A stretch of DNA of 39,864 nt from Agromyces sp. ISL-38 (GCF_018613935.1 NZ_JAGGPF010000016.1:1-39864); one strand, 5' to 3'; positions 10,177-18,832 are shown, counted from the stretch's first letter. Notes: generated by a model from the sequence alone, not told the origin. Numbers and translations are program-made.

Positions 10177-11874
10177 TCAGAGGTAGCGCGCGTACGCCCC
10201 CAGCGTGAGGAACGTCGGGAACTCCGGCTCGAGCGCGACATGCCGGAACACCTCGATCGCGTCGTCGAAGCGGTCGCCGTCGAAGCGCGGTAGGCCGGCG
10301 ATGACGGATGCCACGACGCCCTCCATCCACGCGTGGTCGATGCGGGTGCCCTCGGCCGTGATGGTGTTCTCATTGAGCCACTGCCAGATCTGCGAGCGCG
10401 AGATCTCGGCCGTCGCGGCATCCTCCATGAGGTTGTCGATCGCCGCGGCACCGGTGCCGCGCAACCACGACTCGATGTAGCGGATGCCGATCGAGACGTT
10501 GTCGCGCACGCCGCCCTCGGTGACCTGCCCGCCGATCGACGGGATGTCGAGCAGCTGCGCCGCCGTCACCTCGACGTCGTCGCGCAAGCGGTCGACCTGG
10601 TTCGGCCGCTCCCCCAGCACCGCGTCGAACTCGGCGCGGGCAGTCGAGATGAGGTTGGGGTGCGCCACCCAAGTTCCGTCGAAGCCGTCGGATGCCTCGC
10701 GGCGCTTGTCGGCGGCGACCGCGGCGAGCGCGCGCTCGGTCACCTGCGGGTCGCGCCGGTTCGGGATGAATGCGCTCATGCCGCCGATGGCATGCGCTCC
10801 CCGCTTGTGGCAGGTTGCGACGAGCAGTTCGGTGTATGCGCGCATGAATGGCACGGTCATCGTGATCGACTTGCGGTCGGGCGTCACCCAGCGGCGGCCG
10901 CGCGAGCGGAACGTCTTCACGATCGAGAAGATGTAGTCCCAGCGGCCGGCGTTCAGGCCGGCGCAGTGGTCGCGCAGCTCGTACAGGATCTCGTCCATCT
11001 CGAACGCGGCTTGGATCGTCTCGATGAGCACCGTCGCACGCACGGTTCCCTGGGGGATGCCGAGCCGGTCCTGCGCGAAGACGAAGATGTCGTTCCAGAG
11101 CTTCGCCTCGCGGTGCGACTCGAGCTTCGCCAGGTAGAAGTACGGCCCACGGCCCGCCGCGATGAGCGCCTGCGCGTTATGGAAGAAGTACAGGCCGAAG
11201 TCGACGAGCGACCCCGAGGCGTGCATCGCGCGCCCCGCCCGGTCGTGGAACCTCAGGTGCTTCTCCGTGAGGTGCCAGCCGCGGGGCCGCATCACGATCG
11301 TCGGGGTCTCCTCGGCCGTGACGCGATACTGCTTGCCCTCGGGGCTCGTGAACTCGAGCTCGCCATGCAGGAAGTCGAAGAGGCTGAGCTGGCCTTCGAT
11401 CACGTTCGCCCAAGCGGGGCTCGTGGCATCCTCCTGGTCGGCGAGCCAGACCTTCGCGCCCGAGTTGAGGGCGTTGATCGCCATCTTGCGATCGGTCGGG
11501 CCGGTGATCTCGACGCGGCGGTCCTCGAGGCCGGGGCCGGCGCCCGAGACGCGCCATGAGCGGTCGCGCCGGATCGACTCGGTCTCGGGCAGGAATCTCG
11601 GATCGCGGCCGTTCGCGGCGTCGACACGGGTCTGCAGGCGCGCGGCGAGCAGTTCGTGGCGGGTGCCCGCGAAGCGGTCGTGCAACTCGGCGAGGAACTC
11701 GAGCGCCTCGGGAGTGAGGATCTCGTCGTATCGCCCGCCGAGGGGCGCCGTCACCTCGATGCGAGGTTCGACGGTCTGGAAGCTGCCCGTCGCGGGATGT
11801 GCAGCGTGTGCTGCGCTCGCGGCGATCGGCGTGGCATCCGTGCGTTCGATGGTCATGCTGGGTGTGGTGTTCAT
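10177..11874 (-). CDS. aceB: Malate synthase A
   Basis: The 565-residue enzyme condenses glyoxylate with acetyl-CoA to malate, the second step of the glyoxylate shunt. The malate synthase signature is clear in LRDHCAGLNAGRWDYIFS. Other hallmarks are the central GAKVWLADQEDATSP, the TVLIETIQAAFEMDEI strand carrying an active-site Glu, MTVPFMRAY and the helical C-terminal cap with SIGIRYIESWLRGTGAAAI. Length fits the A-type enzyme (about 530-570). GAAGGAG lies 8 nt before the ATG at 11874; an upstream start at 11949 is less likely. Isocitrate lyase is encoded just upstream on the same strand with a 210-bp gap that carries repeated operator-like boxes. Regulation by the RamB-type protein encoded at 18929 is plausible. 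Confidence 0.97.
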   Translation of the reverse strand: MNTTPSMTIERTDATPIAASAAHAAHPATGSFQTVEPRIEVTAPLGGRYDEILTPEALEFLAELHDRFAGTRHELLAARLQTRVDAANGRDPRFLPETESIRRDRSWRVSGAGPGLEDRRVEITGPTDRKMAINALNSGAKVWLADQEDATSPAWANVIEGQLSLFDFLHGELEFTSPEGKQYRVTAEETPTIVMRPRGWHLTEKHLRFHDRAGRAMHASGSLVDFGLYFFHNAQALIAAGRGPYFYLAKLESHREAKLWNDIFVFAQDRLGIPQGTVRATVLIETIQAAFEMDEILYELRDHCAGLNAGRWDYIFSIVKTFRSRGRRWVTPDRKSITMTVPFMRAYTELLVATCHKRGAHAIGGMSAFIPNRRDPQVTERALAAVAADKRREASDGFDGTWVAHPNLISTARAEFDAVLGERPNQVDRLRDDVEVTAAQLLDIPSIGGQVTEGGVRDNVSIGIRYIESWLRGTGAAAIDNLMEDAATAEISRSQIWQWLNENTITAEGTRIDHAWMEGVVASVIAGLPRFDGDRFDDAIEVFRHVALEPEFPTFLTLGAYARYL

Positions 11875-11954
11875 GGTCGTGTCTCCTTCGGTGTGAAGCC
11901 CTGCCCGCCGGCGCGCCGCTCCGCCGCGCTGCCGCGTTTTGTCGGACATCGGCC

Positions 11955-12013
11955 GGTTTGCAGGACGCCTTGCGTGCTGTCTGTCCTACAAATCCCGAGA
12001 TGTCCTACAAACC
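11955..12013. promoter_or_regulatory. Three copies of a GTTTGYAGGAC box upstream of aceB
   Basis: GGTTTGCAGGAC occurs at 11955-11966 on the plus strand, and its reverse complement form GTCCTACAAAYC occurs at 11983-11995 and 12002-12013. The two latter copies are direct repeats 19 bp apart, and the first is inverted relative to them. The core TTTGCA resembles the TTTGCAAA element reported for RamB in Corynebacterium. The boxes lie 80-140 bp before the malate synthase start, where a regulator or promoter would sit. Confidence 0.55.
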
Positions 12014-12023
12014 AGCGGGAGGC

Positions 12024-12083
12024 GAGTGGTGCTGGCAGCGGGAGTGGTGCTGGCGGGACGAGTGGTGCTGGCAGGTCGAGTGG
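12024..12083. repeat. 18-bp tandem repeat, 3.3 copies
   Basis: Units beginning GAGTGGTGCTGGC occur at 12024, 12042 and 12060, with a partial unit at 12078. The array ends one base before the isocitrate lyase stop codon, so it lies in the 3' untranslated region of aceA. Confidence 0.85.
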
Positions 12084-12084
12084 G

Positions 12085-13413
12085 TCAGTAGTTGAACTGT
12101 TCTTCCTCGGTCGATCCGACGAGGGCGAGCGTTGCGCTGTTGGGGTTCAGCGCGGTGGCGATGCGGTCGAAGTAGCCGGTGCCGACCTCGCGCTGGTGGC
12201 GCGTGGCGGTGTATCCGGATGCCTCTGAGGCGAATTCCGCCTCCTGGAGTTCGACGTAGGCGCTCATGTGCCGCTCGCTGTAGTCCTTGGCGAGCGTGAA
12301 CATAGAGTGGTTGAGGGCGTGGAAGCCCGCGAGGGTGATGAACTGGAACGCGTAGCCCATCGATGCGAGCTCGCGCTGGAACTTGGCGATCTGGTCGTCG
12401 TCGAGGTGCCGCTTCCAGTTGAACGACGGCGAGCAGTTGTAGCTCAGTCGCTTGCCCGGGAACTTCGCGTGCACGGCCTCGGCGAAGCGGCGCGCGAGGT
12501 CGAGGTCGGGCTCGGCGGACTCGACCCACAGCAGGTCGGCGTACTCGGCGTAGGCGAGGCCGCGGGCGATGACCGGCTCGATGCCGTTCTGCACCTCGTA
12601 GAATCCCTCGGCGGTGCGCTCGCCCGTGACGAACGGCTTGTCGCGCTCGTCGTGGTCGCTCGTCAGCAGAGTCGCGGCGAGTGCGTCGGTGCGCGCGATG
12701 ATGATCGACGGCACGCCCGCGACATCCGCCGCCAACCGTGCCGCGTTGATCGTGCGGATGTGCTGCGACGTGGGCACGAGCACCTTGCCGCCCATGTGGC
12801 CGCACTTCTTCTCGCTCGCGAGCTGGTCCTCCCAGTGCACGCCCGCAGCGCCCGCCTCGATCATCTGGTGCATGAGCTCGTACGCGTTGAGCGGGCCGCC
12901 GAAGCCGGCCTCGGCGTCGGCGACGATCGGCGCCATCCAATCGCGGTCGTCGATGCCGTCGGATGCCTCGATCTGGCCCGCCCGGAGCAGCGCGTTGTTG
13001 ATGCGGCGCACGACTGCCGGCACCGAGTTCGCCGGGTAGAGCGACTGGTCGGGGTAGGTATGGCCGCTCAGGTTGGCGTCGGCCGCGACCTGCCAGCCCG
13101 AGAGGTAGATCGCCTGCAGTCCGGCGCGCACCTGCTGCACGGCCTGGTTGCCGGTGAGCGCTCCGAGCGCTGCGGCCCACTTCGGGTCGTCCTGCGGCGT
13201 GAAGGCCGTGCCCGTGTTCTCCTGGATGAGCTGCCAGAGCTTCTCGGCGCCGCGCTTGGCGAGGGTGCGCTCCTCACGGACCGGGCCGCGGAGGGCGATG
13301 ACATCGGCGGCGGTGTAGTCGCGGCTGACGCCCTCCCAGCGGGCGTCGGCGTCCCACTCGGGCTGCAGCTCGGCAGCGGTCTGGGTCTGGTCTCCGGGGC
13401 GGTTCTTGCTCAT
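12085..13413 (-). CDS. aceA: Isocitrate lyase
   Basis: The 442-residue enzyme splits isocitrate to glyoxylate and succinate, the first step of the glyoxylate shunt. The catalytic signature [13 protein letters not shown] is at residues 202-214 with Cys204 as the active-site thiol. WEDQLASE lies before it, and the C-terminal region carries [10 protein letters not shown] and [13 protein letters not shown]. Length matches actinobacterial AceA (about 430). GAAGGAG lies 8 nt upstream of the ATG at 13413. The open frame extends further upstream but without family similarity. aceB follows on the same strand. The gap and boxes between them suggest that aceB also has its own promoter. Confidence 0.97.
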   Translation of the reverse strand: MSKNRPGDQTQTAAELQPEWDADARWEGVSRDYTAADVIALRGPVREERTLAKRGAEKLWQLIQENTGTAFTPQDDPKWAAALGALTGNQAVQQVRAGLQAIYLSGWQVAADANLSGHTYPDQSLYPANSVPAVVRRINNALLRAGQIEASDGIDDRDWMAPIVADAEAGFGGPLNAYELMHQMIEAGAAGVHWEDQLASEKKCGHMGGKVLVPTSQHIRTINAARLAADVAGVPSIIIARTDALAATLLTSDHDERDKPFVTGERTAEGFYEVQNGIEPVIARGLAYAEYADLLWVESAEPDLDLARRFAEAVHAKFPGKRLSYNCSPSFNWKRHLDDDQIAKFQRELASMGYAFQFITLAGFHALNHSMFTLAKDYSERHMSAYVELQEAEFASEASGYTATRHQREVGTGYFDRIATALNPNSATLALVGSTEEEQFNY

Positions 13414-13550
13414 CGTGGTGCTCCTTCGTCGGTGCTGAGCGGATGCTTCGGTGCGGCCGTCGGCGCCTGCTTCGGCGCCATCCGGGGTCTCTGCATCCAC
13501 TCTGCGACCGCTCGCAACCCACACAGCGACGATCCGGGGGGTGAACTTCC

Positions 13551-13579
13551 CGGGTTCTTCCGCGCTGCAGAAGAACCCG
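13551..13579. promoter_or_regulatory. Inverted repeat upstream of aceA (operator or deaminase terminator)
   Basis: CGGGTTCTTC (13551-13560) and GAAGAACCCG (13570-13579) are perfect 10-bp arms around a 9-nt spacer. The element lies between the deaminase stop and the aceA start. Read towards aceA, it contains GGTTCTTCTG, which is also found just before the RamB-type regulator gene, so an operator role is attractive. As RNA it would form a hairpin and could terminate the deaminase transcript. Confidence 0.5.
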
Positions 13580-13595
13580 CGTGCGGAGCGCTCCG

Positions 13596-14081
13596 TCAGT
13601 TGCGCCTGGCGTGCCGTTCGATGAGCACGCGGACCTCGTCGACGAGTTCGTCGACCGGCCCCTCGACCACGAGCCCAGGGGCCACCGTCGTGATCGGCAG
13701 GTTCGCCACCGGCGAGCGATCGGCTCCGAGCGCCGCACGCCACGCCACGATCTGGTGGCCGGAGGCCACGTACACGATCCGGCCCAGGCCGACCCAGGCG
13801 TGCGCGGCCGAGCACATCGCACAATGCTCTCCCGAGGTGTACACCGTCGCGCTCGCGCGTTCCTCCGGCGTGAGGTGGGCCACAGCCCATCGCACGATCT
13901 CGAACTCGGGATGCCGCGTCGGATCCCCCGTGGTCGCCTCCCGATTACGGTCGGCGAAGCGCTCGGTGCCGGCCGCGTCGACGAGCACCGACCCGAACGG
14001 GCCGTCACCCGCGTCGGCGGCCTCCCTCGCGAGCTCGACGACGCGGCGAAGGTGGACGAGGTCGGACTCGGAGATGGCCAT
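13596..14081 (-). CDS. Nucleoside/guanine deaminase-like protein (cytidine deaminase fold)
   Basis: The 161-residue protein belongs to the zinc-dependent CDA/TadA superfamily. The proton shuttle and first zinc ligand are in [12 protein letters not shown] (H-P-E in place of the commoner H-A-E). The second zinc motif is [14 protein letters not shown] (C-x-x-C, with His before the first Cys where Pro is usual). The [10 protein letters not shown] strand is typical of guanine deaminase-like and nucleoside deaminase members. It would hydrolyse an amino group from a purine or nucleoside. The ATG at 14081 starts the fold; a GTG at 14117 would add 12 residues. The gene is divergent from the siderophore-interacting protein gene. 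Confidence 0.85.
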   Translation of the reverse strand: MAISESDLVHLRRVVELAREAADAGDGPFGSVLVDAAGTERFADRNREATTGDPTRHPEFEIVRWAVAHLTPEERASATVYTSGEHCAMCSAAHAWVGLGRIVYVASGHQIVAWRAALGADRSPVANLPITTVAPGLVVEGPVDELVDEVRVLIERHARRN

Positions 14082-14306
14082 GACTCGAATCTGCCCGCGG
14101 AGGGTGGCGATCGTCACCCCTCACATGTGTTGCGGGCGTCCCGGCTAAGGTCAGGCCACCGAAGGGCCGACGCGCACTCACCCACGGCGCCCGTAGCGAT
14201 CAGGTGCGGCCGCTAGAGTTCTCGTGCTCGACGACGGCGTCCGTCAGCGCGCCAACTCCGCGGCGTCGTCGATGCCACACGAACGCAGCAAGAGAAGGAG
14301 CCGATT

Positions 14307-15139
14307 GTGTCCACGCGCCTGACCGTGAGCAGCGCGTCCTGGGTGACGCCTGCCATTCGGCGCCTGCACTTCCGCGCCGACGACCTCTCGGCGTTCGCGG
14401 GGAGCACGTCCACCGACCGGTACGTCAAAATCATCTTCCGCAAGCCGGGCGTCGACTATCCCGACCCGCTCGATGTCCGAGCCCTGCGGGGGTGCTGCCT
14501 CCAGAGCAGATGCCCGACGTGCGCACCTACACGGCCCTGTTCCCCGACGTCGAGGCGGGCACCCTCGCGATCGACTTCGTGATCCACGGCGACGAGGGCA
14601 TCGCCGGCCCTTGGGCGGCTCGCGCCGAAGTCGGCGACGAACTCCTCGTCAGCGGACCGGGCGGCGCCTATCTTCCCGACCCCGCCGCGGACTGGCACCT
14701 CCTGGTCGGCGACGAGTCAGCGGTCCCTGCGATCATCGCAGCACTCGACGCACCCCCCCGCGATGCCACGGCCCGGGTCGTCGTCCTCGTCGACGGAGCT
14801 GAGCACCAGCCCGACCTGCCGCTCCCCGATGGCGGCGCCGTCACCTTCGTGCATCGTAACGGCGGCGACGGCGACACAGACGGCGACGGCATGCTCGTCT
14901 CAGCGGTGCGCGAGCTGGTATGGCCCGACGGTCGCGTGCACGCGTTCGTGCACGGAGAAGCCCAAGAGGTCATGCACGGCTTGCGGCCGTACCTGCTCAA
15001 CGAGCGCCGCCTGACCCGCGACCAGCTCTCCATCTCGGGGTACTGGCGCCGCGGGCGCACCGAGGATTCCTTCCGCGTCTGGAAGTCCGAACTGGCGCGC
15101 GCCGAAGAGCAAGAGCGTCCCGGCGGCCCCCGCCGCTGA
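14307..15139 (+). pseudogene. Siderophore-interacting protein gene, interrupted by a frameshift
   Basis: The product would be a flavin-dependent ferric-siderophore reductase (SIP/ViuB family) that releases iron inside the cell. The GTG at 14307 follows AAGGAG by 6 nt. The first frame gives the N-terminal flavin-binding barrel (LTVSSASWVTPAIRRLHF, then TDRYVKIIFRKPG). Similarity then continues in another frame with VLPPEQMPDVRTYTALFPD and the NAD(P)H domain (GPWAARAEVGDELLVSGPGG, DWHLLVGDESAVPAI, ISGYWRRGRTEDSFRVWKSE). The switch falls at the G run 14488-14492; one lost base (or two gained) restores a protein of about 277 residues. It is either a real pseudogene, a sequencing error in the homopolymer, or rarely a slippery site. 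All conserved parts are otherwise intact. Confidence 0.85.
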
Positions 15140-15195
15140 GGGCGAGAGCGTGCGGGCGTCCACCGTCCGAAGACCGGACTGCCGCCGAGGGCCGA

Positions 15196-15681
15196 TCAGG
15201 CGGCGCAGACCTCCCCGAGCGCGGCGACGCCGTCCACGAGGCTCTGGATCTTTGCCCCCATACCCGAGACATCGGCGTTCGCCGGGTCCTGGGCGAGGGT
15301 GCGCACGTAGCCGAAGTAATCGGAGGCCGCCGCCGCGGCCTCGGTCGCGGCCGGCAGGACCTCGGCGTTGGTCACCTGAGCGGCGCTGTCGTTGAGCGCG
15401 GCCTCGGCGGTGTCGAGCAGGGCGAGGCCCGCAGCCGGATCGGAGGTCATGGTCGTCATCGTCTCGGGGGTGTTGAGTTCGGCGAGCGCCTGTACGCCGG
15501 CCGCCATGATGTCGCAGGCCTCCTGCTTGGTCTGCTCGACGGACACGGCTGCTTCGGTCTCGACGGTCGCGACCTCTTCGGCCTTCTCCGGGGCGGATCC
15601 GCCTCCTCCGACCGCACATCCGGCGAGCAGCAGCGCGGAGAGAGCGAGGGGCGCGAGGGCGATGACGCGAAGTGAGGGCAC
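15196..15681 (-). CDS. Predicted lipoprotein, function unknown
   Basis: This is a 161-residue exported protein. The N-terminus has a short signal peptide ending in the lipobox LLLAGC, so Cys would be lipidated and anchor the protein on the outer face of the membrane. The mature part is Ala-rich and helical with a Gly-Gly-Gly linker, and has two other cysteines (KQEACDIMA and the penultimate-region GEVCAA) that could form a disulfide. I recognise no enzyme motif. The GTG at 15681 gives a compact signal peptide; ATG starts further upstream would place extra polar residues before it. It lies downstream of the envelope operon on the same strand with a gap of about 100 bp. Confidence 0.8.
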   Translation of the reverse strand: MPSLRVIALAPLALSALLLAGCAVGGGGSAPEKAEEVATVETEAAVSVEQTKQEACDIMAAGVQALAELNTPETMTTMTSDPAAGLALLDTAEAALNDSAAQVTNAEVLPAATEAAAAASDYFGYVRTLAQDPANADVSGMGAKIQSLVDGVAALGEVCAA

Positions 15682-15786
15682 GGTCTTCCAGTTCGATTCA
15701 GGCCGCGGCGACTCCGCGAACGTCTCCGCCATCCAAGCACAGAGCGGCATGGCGCGCTCTTCTCGAGCGCGTCATGCCGCGTTCAC

Positions 15787-16356
15787 TCACTCCATCTGCC
15801 GCTCGGCCGCATGCTTTGCCTCGGTTTGGACTTCGGATGCCGCGGCGCCGCCCTCTTCCTTGACGGTGTCGACCGCTTCGGCTGCGCGCTCCTTCACGGC
15901 GTCGACGGCCTCGCGTGCGGGCTCCCGCAAGTGGTCGGCCGACTCCATCGCCACGTCGCGCACCGCGTCGACGAGCGGCGCTGCCGCTTCCTTCGCCTTC
16001 TCGGCGACGTCGCGCTCGGGCTTCGAGGCCGGCAGGAGTGACGAGAGGAGCCAGCCGACGCCGAAGGCGATGAGGCCTGCGGCGATCGGGTTGCCCTTCG
16101 TTGCCGAGGCCACGCGTTGCGGCGCCTCGGCGACAGCCTCGCCGGCGGTGTCCATCGCGTCGTGGGCCGACTCGGCGACATCCGAGGCGGTGCCCATCAC
16201 ACGATCGGTGACCCTGCTCACCGCTCGCCGCACCTTGTCGGTCTGGCGGTGCGCCATCTTCGCCGGGTTGACCTTGTCGGCGAGCGCGTCGACGTCCTGC
16301 CCGAGTTCTCGTCGAGTCCGCTCGATGTCGGAGCGGATCTCACTGGGGTCGCTCAT
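15787..16356 (-). CDS. DUF3618-domain membrane protein
   Basis: The 189-residue protein starts with a DUF3618 motif (residues about 4-50: IRSDIERTRRELGQDVDALADKV and the following NPAKM). It has one membrane segment at about 88-109 (IAAGLIAFGVGWLLSSLLP). A long, charged Ala/Glu/Lys-rich helical tail with AVDAVKERAAEAVDTVKEE heptad-like spacing follows, probably coiled coil or amphipathic. The gene overlaps the upstream Holin-X gene by 4 bp (ATGA), so the two are translationally coupled. DUF3618 and Holin-X proteins are commonly paired in actinobacteria; the role is unknown but points to the cell envelope or stress. Confidence 0.9.
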   Translation of the reverse strand: MSDPSEIRSDIERTRRELGQDVDALADKVNPAKMAHRQTDKVRRAVSRVTDRVMGTASDVAESAHDAMDTAGEAVAEAPQRVASATKGNPIAAGLIAFGVGWLLSSLLPASKPERDVAEKAKEAAAPLVDAVRDVAMESADHLREPAREAVDAVKERAAEAVDTVKEEGGAAASEVQTEAKHAAERQME

Positions 16357-16784
16357 CGGTTCTCCTCATTCCTTTTCAACGTGTCCGGGATCTTCTTGAT
16401 GCTGTCGACGGTCTTCGGCATGCCGTCGACGGAGTCGAACTCCCGCTTGCCGAGGAGCGCGAGCACGACGGCGACGATCGCCCAGATCGCCGCGACGATC
16501 ACGGCCGACCAGGCGTTGCCGACGAGGTAGCCAAGGCCCCACCACACCGCGATCGAGAGGAAGAGCGCGGTGAGCAGGCCGGCCACCCCTGCCGCGCCAT
16601 ACATTCCGGCGCCCTTCCCTGCTCGGATCGCCGTCTGCCTGATCTCGGCCTTGGCGAGCTCGACCTCTTGTCGCATGAGCGTCGAGACGTCGCTGCTGAC
16701 CTCGGCGAGGAGGTCGCCAAGCGACGTGTTCGCGGCCTGTTGCTCCGACGGGGTCGGCAGGTCGGCGCCCGAGCCGTTCGTCAT
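16353..16784 (-). CDS. Phage-holin-like (actinobacterial Holin-X) membrane protein
   Basis: The 143-residue protein has an amphipathic N-terminal helix (SLGDLLAEVSSDVSTLMRQE, then VELAKAEI), the hallmark of the Holin-X/holin superfamily III group. Two membrane helices follow at about 59-88 and 91-112, and then a short basic tail. Despite the name, these chromosomal proteins are not phage lysis genes: no other phage gene is nearby. It overlaps its neighbours by 4 bp on both sides, forming a tight three-gene operon. Confidence 0.9.
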   Translation of the reverse strand: MTNGSGADLPTPSEQQAANTSLGDLLAEVSSDVSTLMRQEVELAKAEIRQTAIRAGKGAGMYGAAGVAGLLTALFLSIAVWWGLGYLVGNAWSAVIVAAIWAIVAVVLALLGKREFDSVDGMPKTVDSIKKIPDTLKRNEENR

Positions 16785-17644
16785 CGCAACCCCCCTCTCG
16801 GTTGGCTCGGGTGGCCGGGTTCACCGATGTGTTCCCCGAGGAGCGGCGCCCTCGAGGCATCCGTGCCCTCGCCGTATGCCGGCGGCATCGACGTGGTCGG
16901 CACGGCGGCGCGCGGACGCGTCGACCCGGCGCGCATGTCGCTCGCGGATCTCCCGGATGCTCCGGCCGTCAGCTCATCCTCAATGGGGGCCGTGAGGGCG
17001 CGGGTCATCCGGCCCGCTATGACACCGGCTCCGAGGGCGATCGCGAGGAACACGCCCGGACGGCGCCGGGCGAACCCCTTGACCTCTTCGAGCAGGGATC
17101 CCGGGTCGCGGGCCTCGAGCCACCTGGCGACGTCATCGGCGCTGCTGCCCGCTTGCCGAACGAGATCGGTGGCGTATCCCGACTCCGTCGAGCTCTCGGC
17201 CATCTGGGAGAACTGGCCGCCGACGGCTCGCAAGCCGCTCGCGACGCGTTGCTGTTGCACTGCTGCCTGGTCGCGGAGCTCGCTGCCCGCCTGGTCGGCG
17301 AGCTGCCGTGCCTGGCGGCGTGTCTCGAAGGCGACGGACTTCGTCTCCTCCTTGGCGACATCCGCCACGCGTCGGCCCGCCTGTCCGGCGTCTTCCGCGA
17401 GCATCGCAGCTTCGTCGCGCAGCTCGGGGGTGGTGCCCGCCGGCGTTGTGCCAGCGATCGTGCCCGCCGGAGGCGTCGTGCCGGTGGGAGGCGTCGTGCC
17501 GGTGGGAGGCATGGTGCCGGCGGGAGGCATGGTGCCGGCGGGAGGCATGGTTCCGCTCGGAGGCGTCGTGCCGGCGGACGACGTGCCGCTCGGTGGGTTT
17601 CCGGTGGGAGGCGTGGGGGCGTCTGGAGGCATGCTGTTCGTCAT
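16781..17644 (-). CDS. Pro-rich hexapeptide-repeat membrane protein, first gene of envelope operon
   Basis: This is a 287-residue protein. Residues about 18-60 are a low-complexity Pro/Thr/Gly region built of [MT]PP[AST]GT hexapeptides, six in tandem. A long helical region follows (about 70-190) rich in Ala, Glu and Gln, with ETRRQARQLADQAGSELRDQ, a pattern seen in nutrient-stress and apolipophorin-like amphipathic proteins. One membrane helix is in PGVFLAIALGAGVIAGRM, followed by a disordered C-terminus. The ATG at 17644 is chosen because it starts the repeat protein directly; upstream open frame has no such features. It shares a 4-bp overlap with the Holin-X gene. Function is unknown; the context suggests an envelope-associated complex. 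Confidence 0.85.
   Translation of the reverse strand: MTNSMPPDAPTPPTGNPPSGTSSAGTTPPSGTMPPAGTMPPAGTMPPTGTTPPTGTTPPAGTIAGTTPAGTTPELRDEAAMLAEDAGQAGRRVADVAKEETKSVAFETRRQARQLADQAGSELRDQAAVQQQRVASGLRAVGGQFSQMAESSTESGYATDLVRQAGSSADDVARWLEARDPGSLLEEVKGFARRRPGVFLAIALGAGVIAGRMTRALTAPIEDELTAGASGRSASDMRAGSTRPRAAVPTTSMPPAYGEGTDASRAPLLGEHIGEPGHPSQPRGGLR
17467..17574. repeat. 18-bp coding tandem repeat, about six copies
   Basis: Units of the form GGAGGCRTSGTGCCGGYG encode the [MT]PP[AST]GT hexapeptides of the Pro-rich protein. DNA identity between neighbouring units is high, so copy number could change by slippage in frame. Confidence 0.85.
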
Positions 17645-17878
17645 CGTTGACTCGCTTTCTCGGGTTACCCGCGCCCGCGGCGAGGCCGCGGAACGCCGGT
17701 CGGTACCGACACGGTAGGTCGGCGGTTCTCGCCGAAGAAGGCCTTGCCAGTTCGAGAAGCGCGGCGTATAACGCGAGCGGATCGCGGCGCATTGTGGCGG
17801 CATCCGACCCCGCACGCAACCGCTCCCGGAACGGATGCCGCGGGCGTAACGTCGCCCCTGTCGAAGGGAGCGACGATC

Positions 17879-18832
17879 ATGCAGTACGGCTACAAGCTCT
17901 CCGCAGAAGGCTTCGGACCGCAGGAACTCGTGCGGCAGGCACGCCTCGCCGAGGAATCGGGGTTCGACTTCGTCGAGATCAGCGATCACTTCCACCCGTG
18001 GCTCGACTCGCAGGGGCATTCACCCTTCGCATGGACGGTGCTCGGGGCCATCGCCGCGACCACGGACTCGCTCGGTCTCGCCACCGGCGTGACCTGCCCG
18101 ACCGTGCGGTATCACCCGGCGATCATCGCCCAGGCCGCGGCGACCCTCGCGCTCCTCTCGGACGGCCGGTTCACGCTCGGCGTCGGCTCGGGCGAGCGCT
18201 TGAACGAGCACGTGGTCGGCACCGGGTTCCCGGCGGTCGCCGAGCGCCAGGCGATGCTCCACGAGGCGCTCGAGATCATCCGGCTGCTGTGGTCGGGCGG
18301 CTACCACTCGTATCGGGGCAGGTACCTCCGCCTCGAGGACGCACGCGTCTTCGACCTCCCCGAGAAACTCCCGGTGATCGCGGTCGCTGCGGGCGGACCG
18401 GATGCCGCGAGGCTCGCAGCCGAGCTCGGCGACGGCCTCTTCGGCACCGAGGCGAAGCCCTCGATCCTCAAGGCGTATCGAAGGGCCGGCGGCGACGGAC
18501 CGCGCTACGGCGAGGTCGGACTCGCGTGGGCGCCCGACGAGGAGTCGGCGGTGCGCGCCGCCCACGAGTCATCCCGTTGGTCGCTCACGGGCTGGAAGGT
18601 CATGAGCGAGCTTCCCAACCCGGCGAACTTCGAAGCCGCCTCGGCGCTCATCCGCGAAGAGGACGTGGCCGCAAAGTTGCCCTGCGGGCCGGATGCCGCG
18701 AAGCACCTCGAGGCGATCCGCGAGTACGAGCGCGCCGGCTACGACCACATCGTGCTCACGAACTCGGGCCCGGATCCCGACGGCTTCATGGACTTCTTCG
18801 CCCGGGAGCTCAAACCCGCGCTCGTGCGGTGA
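17879..18832 (+). CDS. LLM-class F420-type oxidoreductase (G6PDH-related family)
   Basis: The 317-residue protein is a luciferase-like TIM-barrel oxidoreductase. The family pattern starts YGYKLSAEGFGPQELVRQA and EESGFDFVEISDHFHPW, then GLATGVTCPTVRYHPAIIAQA, LSDGRFTLGVGSGERLNEH and PVIAVAAGGPDAARLAAELGDG. These match the F420-dependent glucose-6-phosphate dehydrogenase-related group rather than FMN monooxygenases. The substrate cannot be assigned. GGGAG precedes the ATG at 17879. The gene runs divergently from the envelope operon and ends in a hairpin. Confidence 0.9.
   Translation: MQYGYKLSAEGFGPQELVRQARLAEESGFDFVEISDHFHPWLDSQGHSPFAWTVLGAIAATTDSLGLATGVTCPTVRYHPAIIAQAAATLALLSDGRFTLGVGSGERLNEHVVGTGFPAVAERQAMLHEALEIIRLLWSGGYHSYRGRYLRLEDARVFDLPEKLPVIAVAAGGPDAARLAAELGDGLFGTEAKPSILKAYRRAGGDGPRYGEVGLAWAPDEESAVRAAHESSRWSLTGWKVMSELPNPANFEAASALIREEDVAAKLPCGPDAAKHLEAIREYERAGYDHIVLTNSGPDPDGFMDFFARELKPALVR

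Noticed and set aside
10333..11559. Plus-strand open frame of about 408 codons
   Set aside because: Antisense to malate synthase; composition is a mirror of that gene.
12268..14148. Plus-strand open frame of about 626 codons
   Set aside because: It runs antisense across isocitrate lyase, its promoter region and the deaminase gene, which no real gene would do.
16353..16784. Holin-like gene as a sign of a prophage
   Set aside because: No integrase, terminase, capsid, tail or lysin gene is nearby; Holin-X proteins are ordinary chromosomal genes in actinobacteria.
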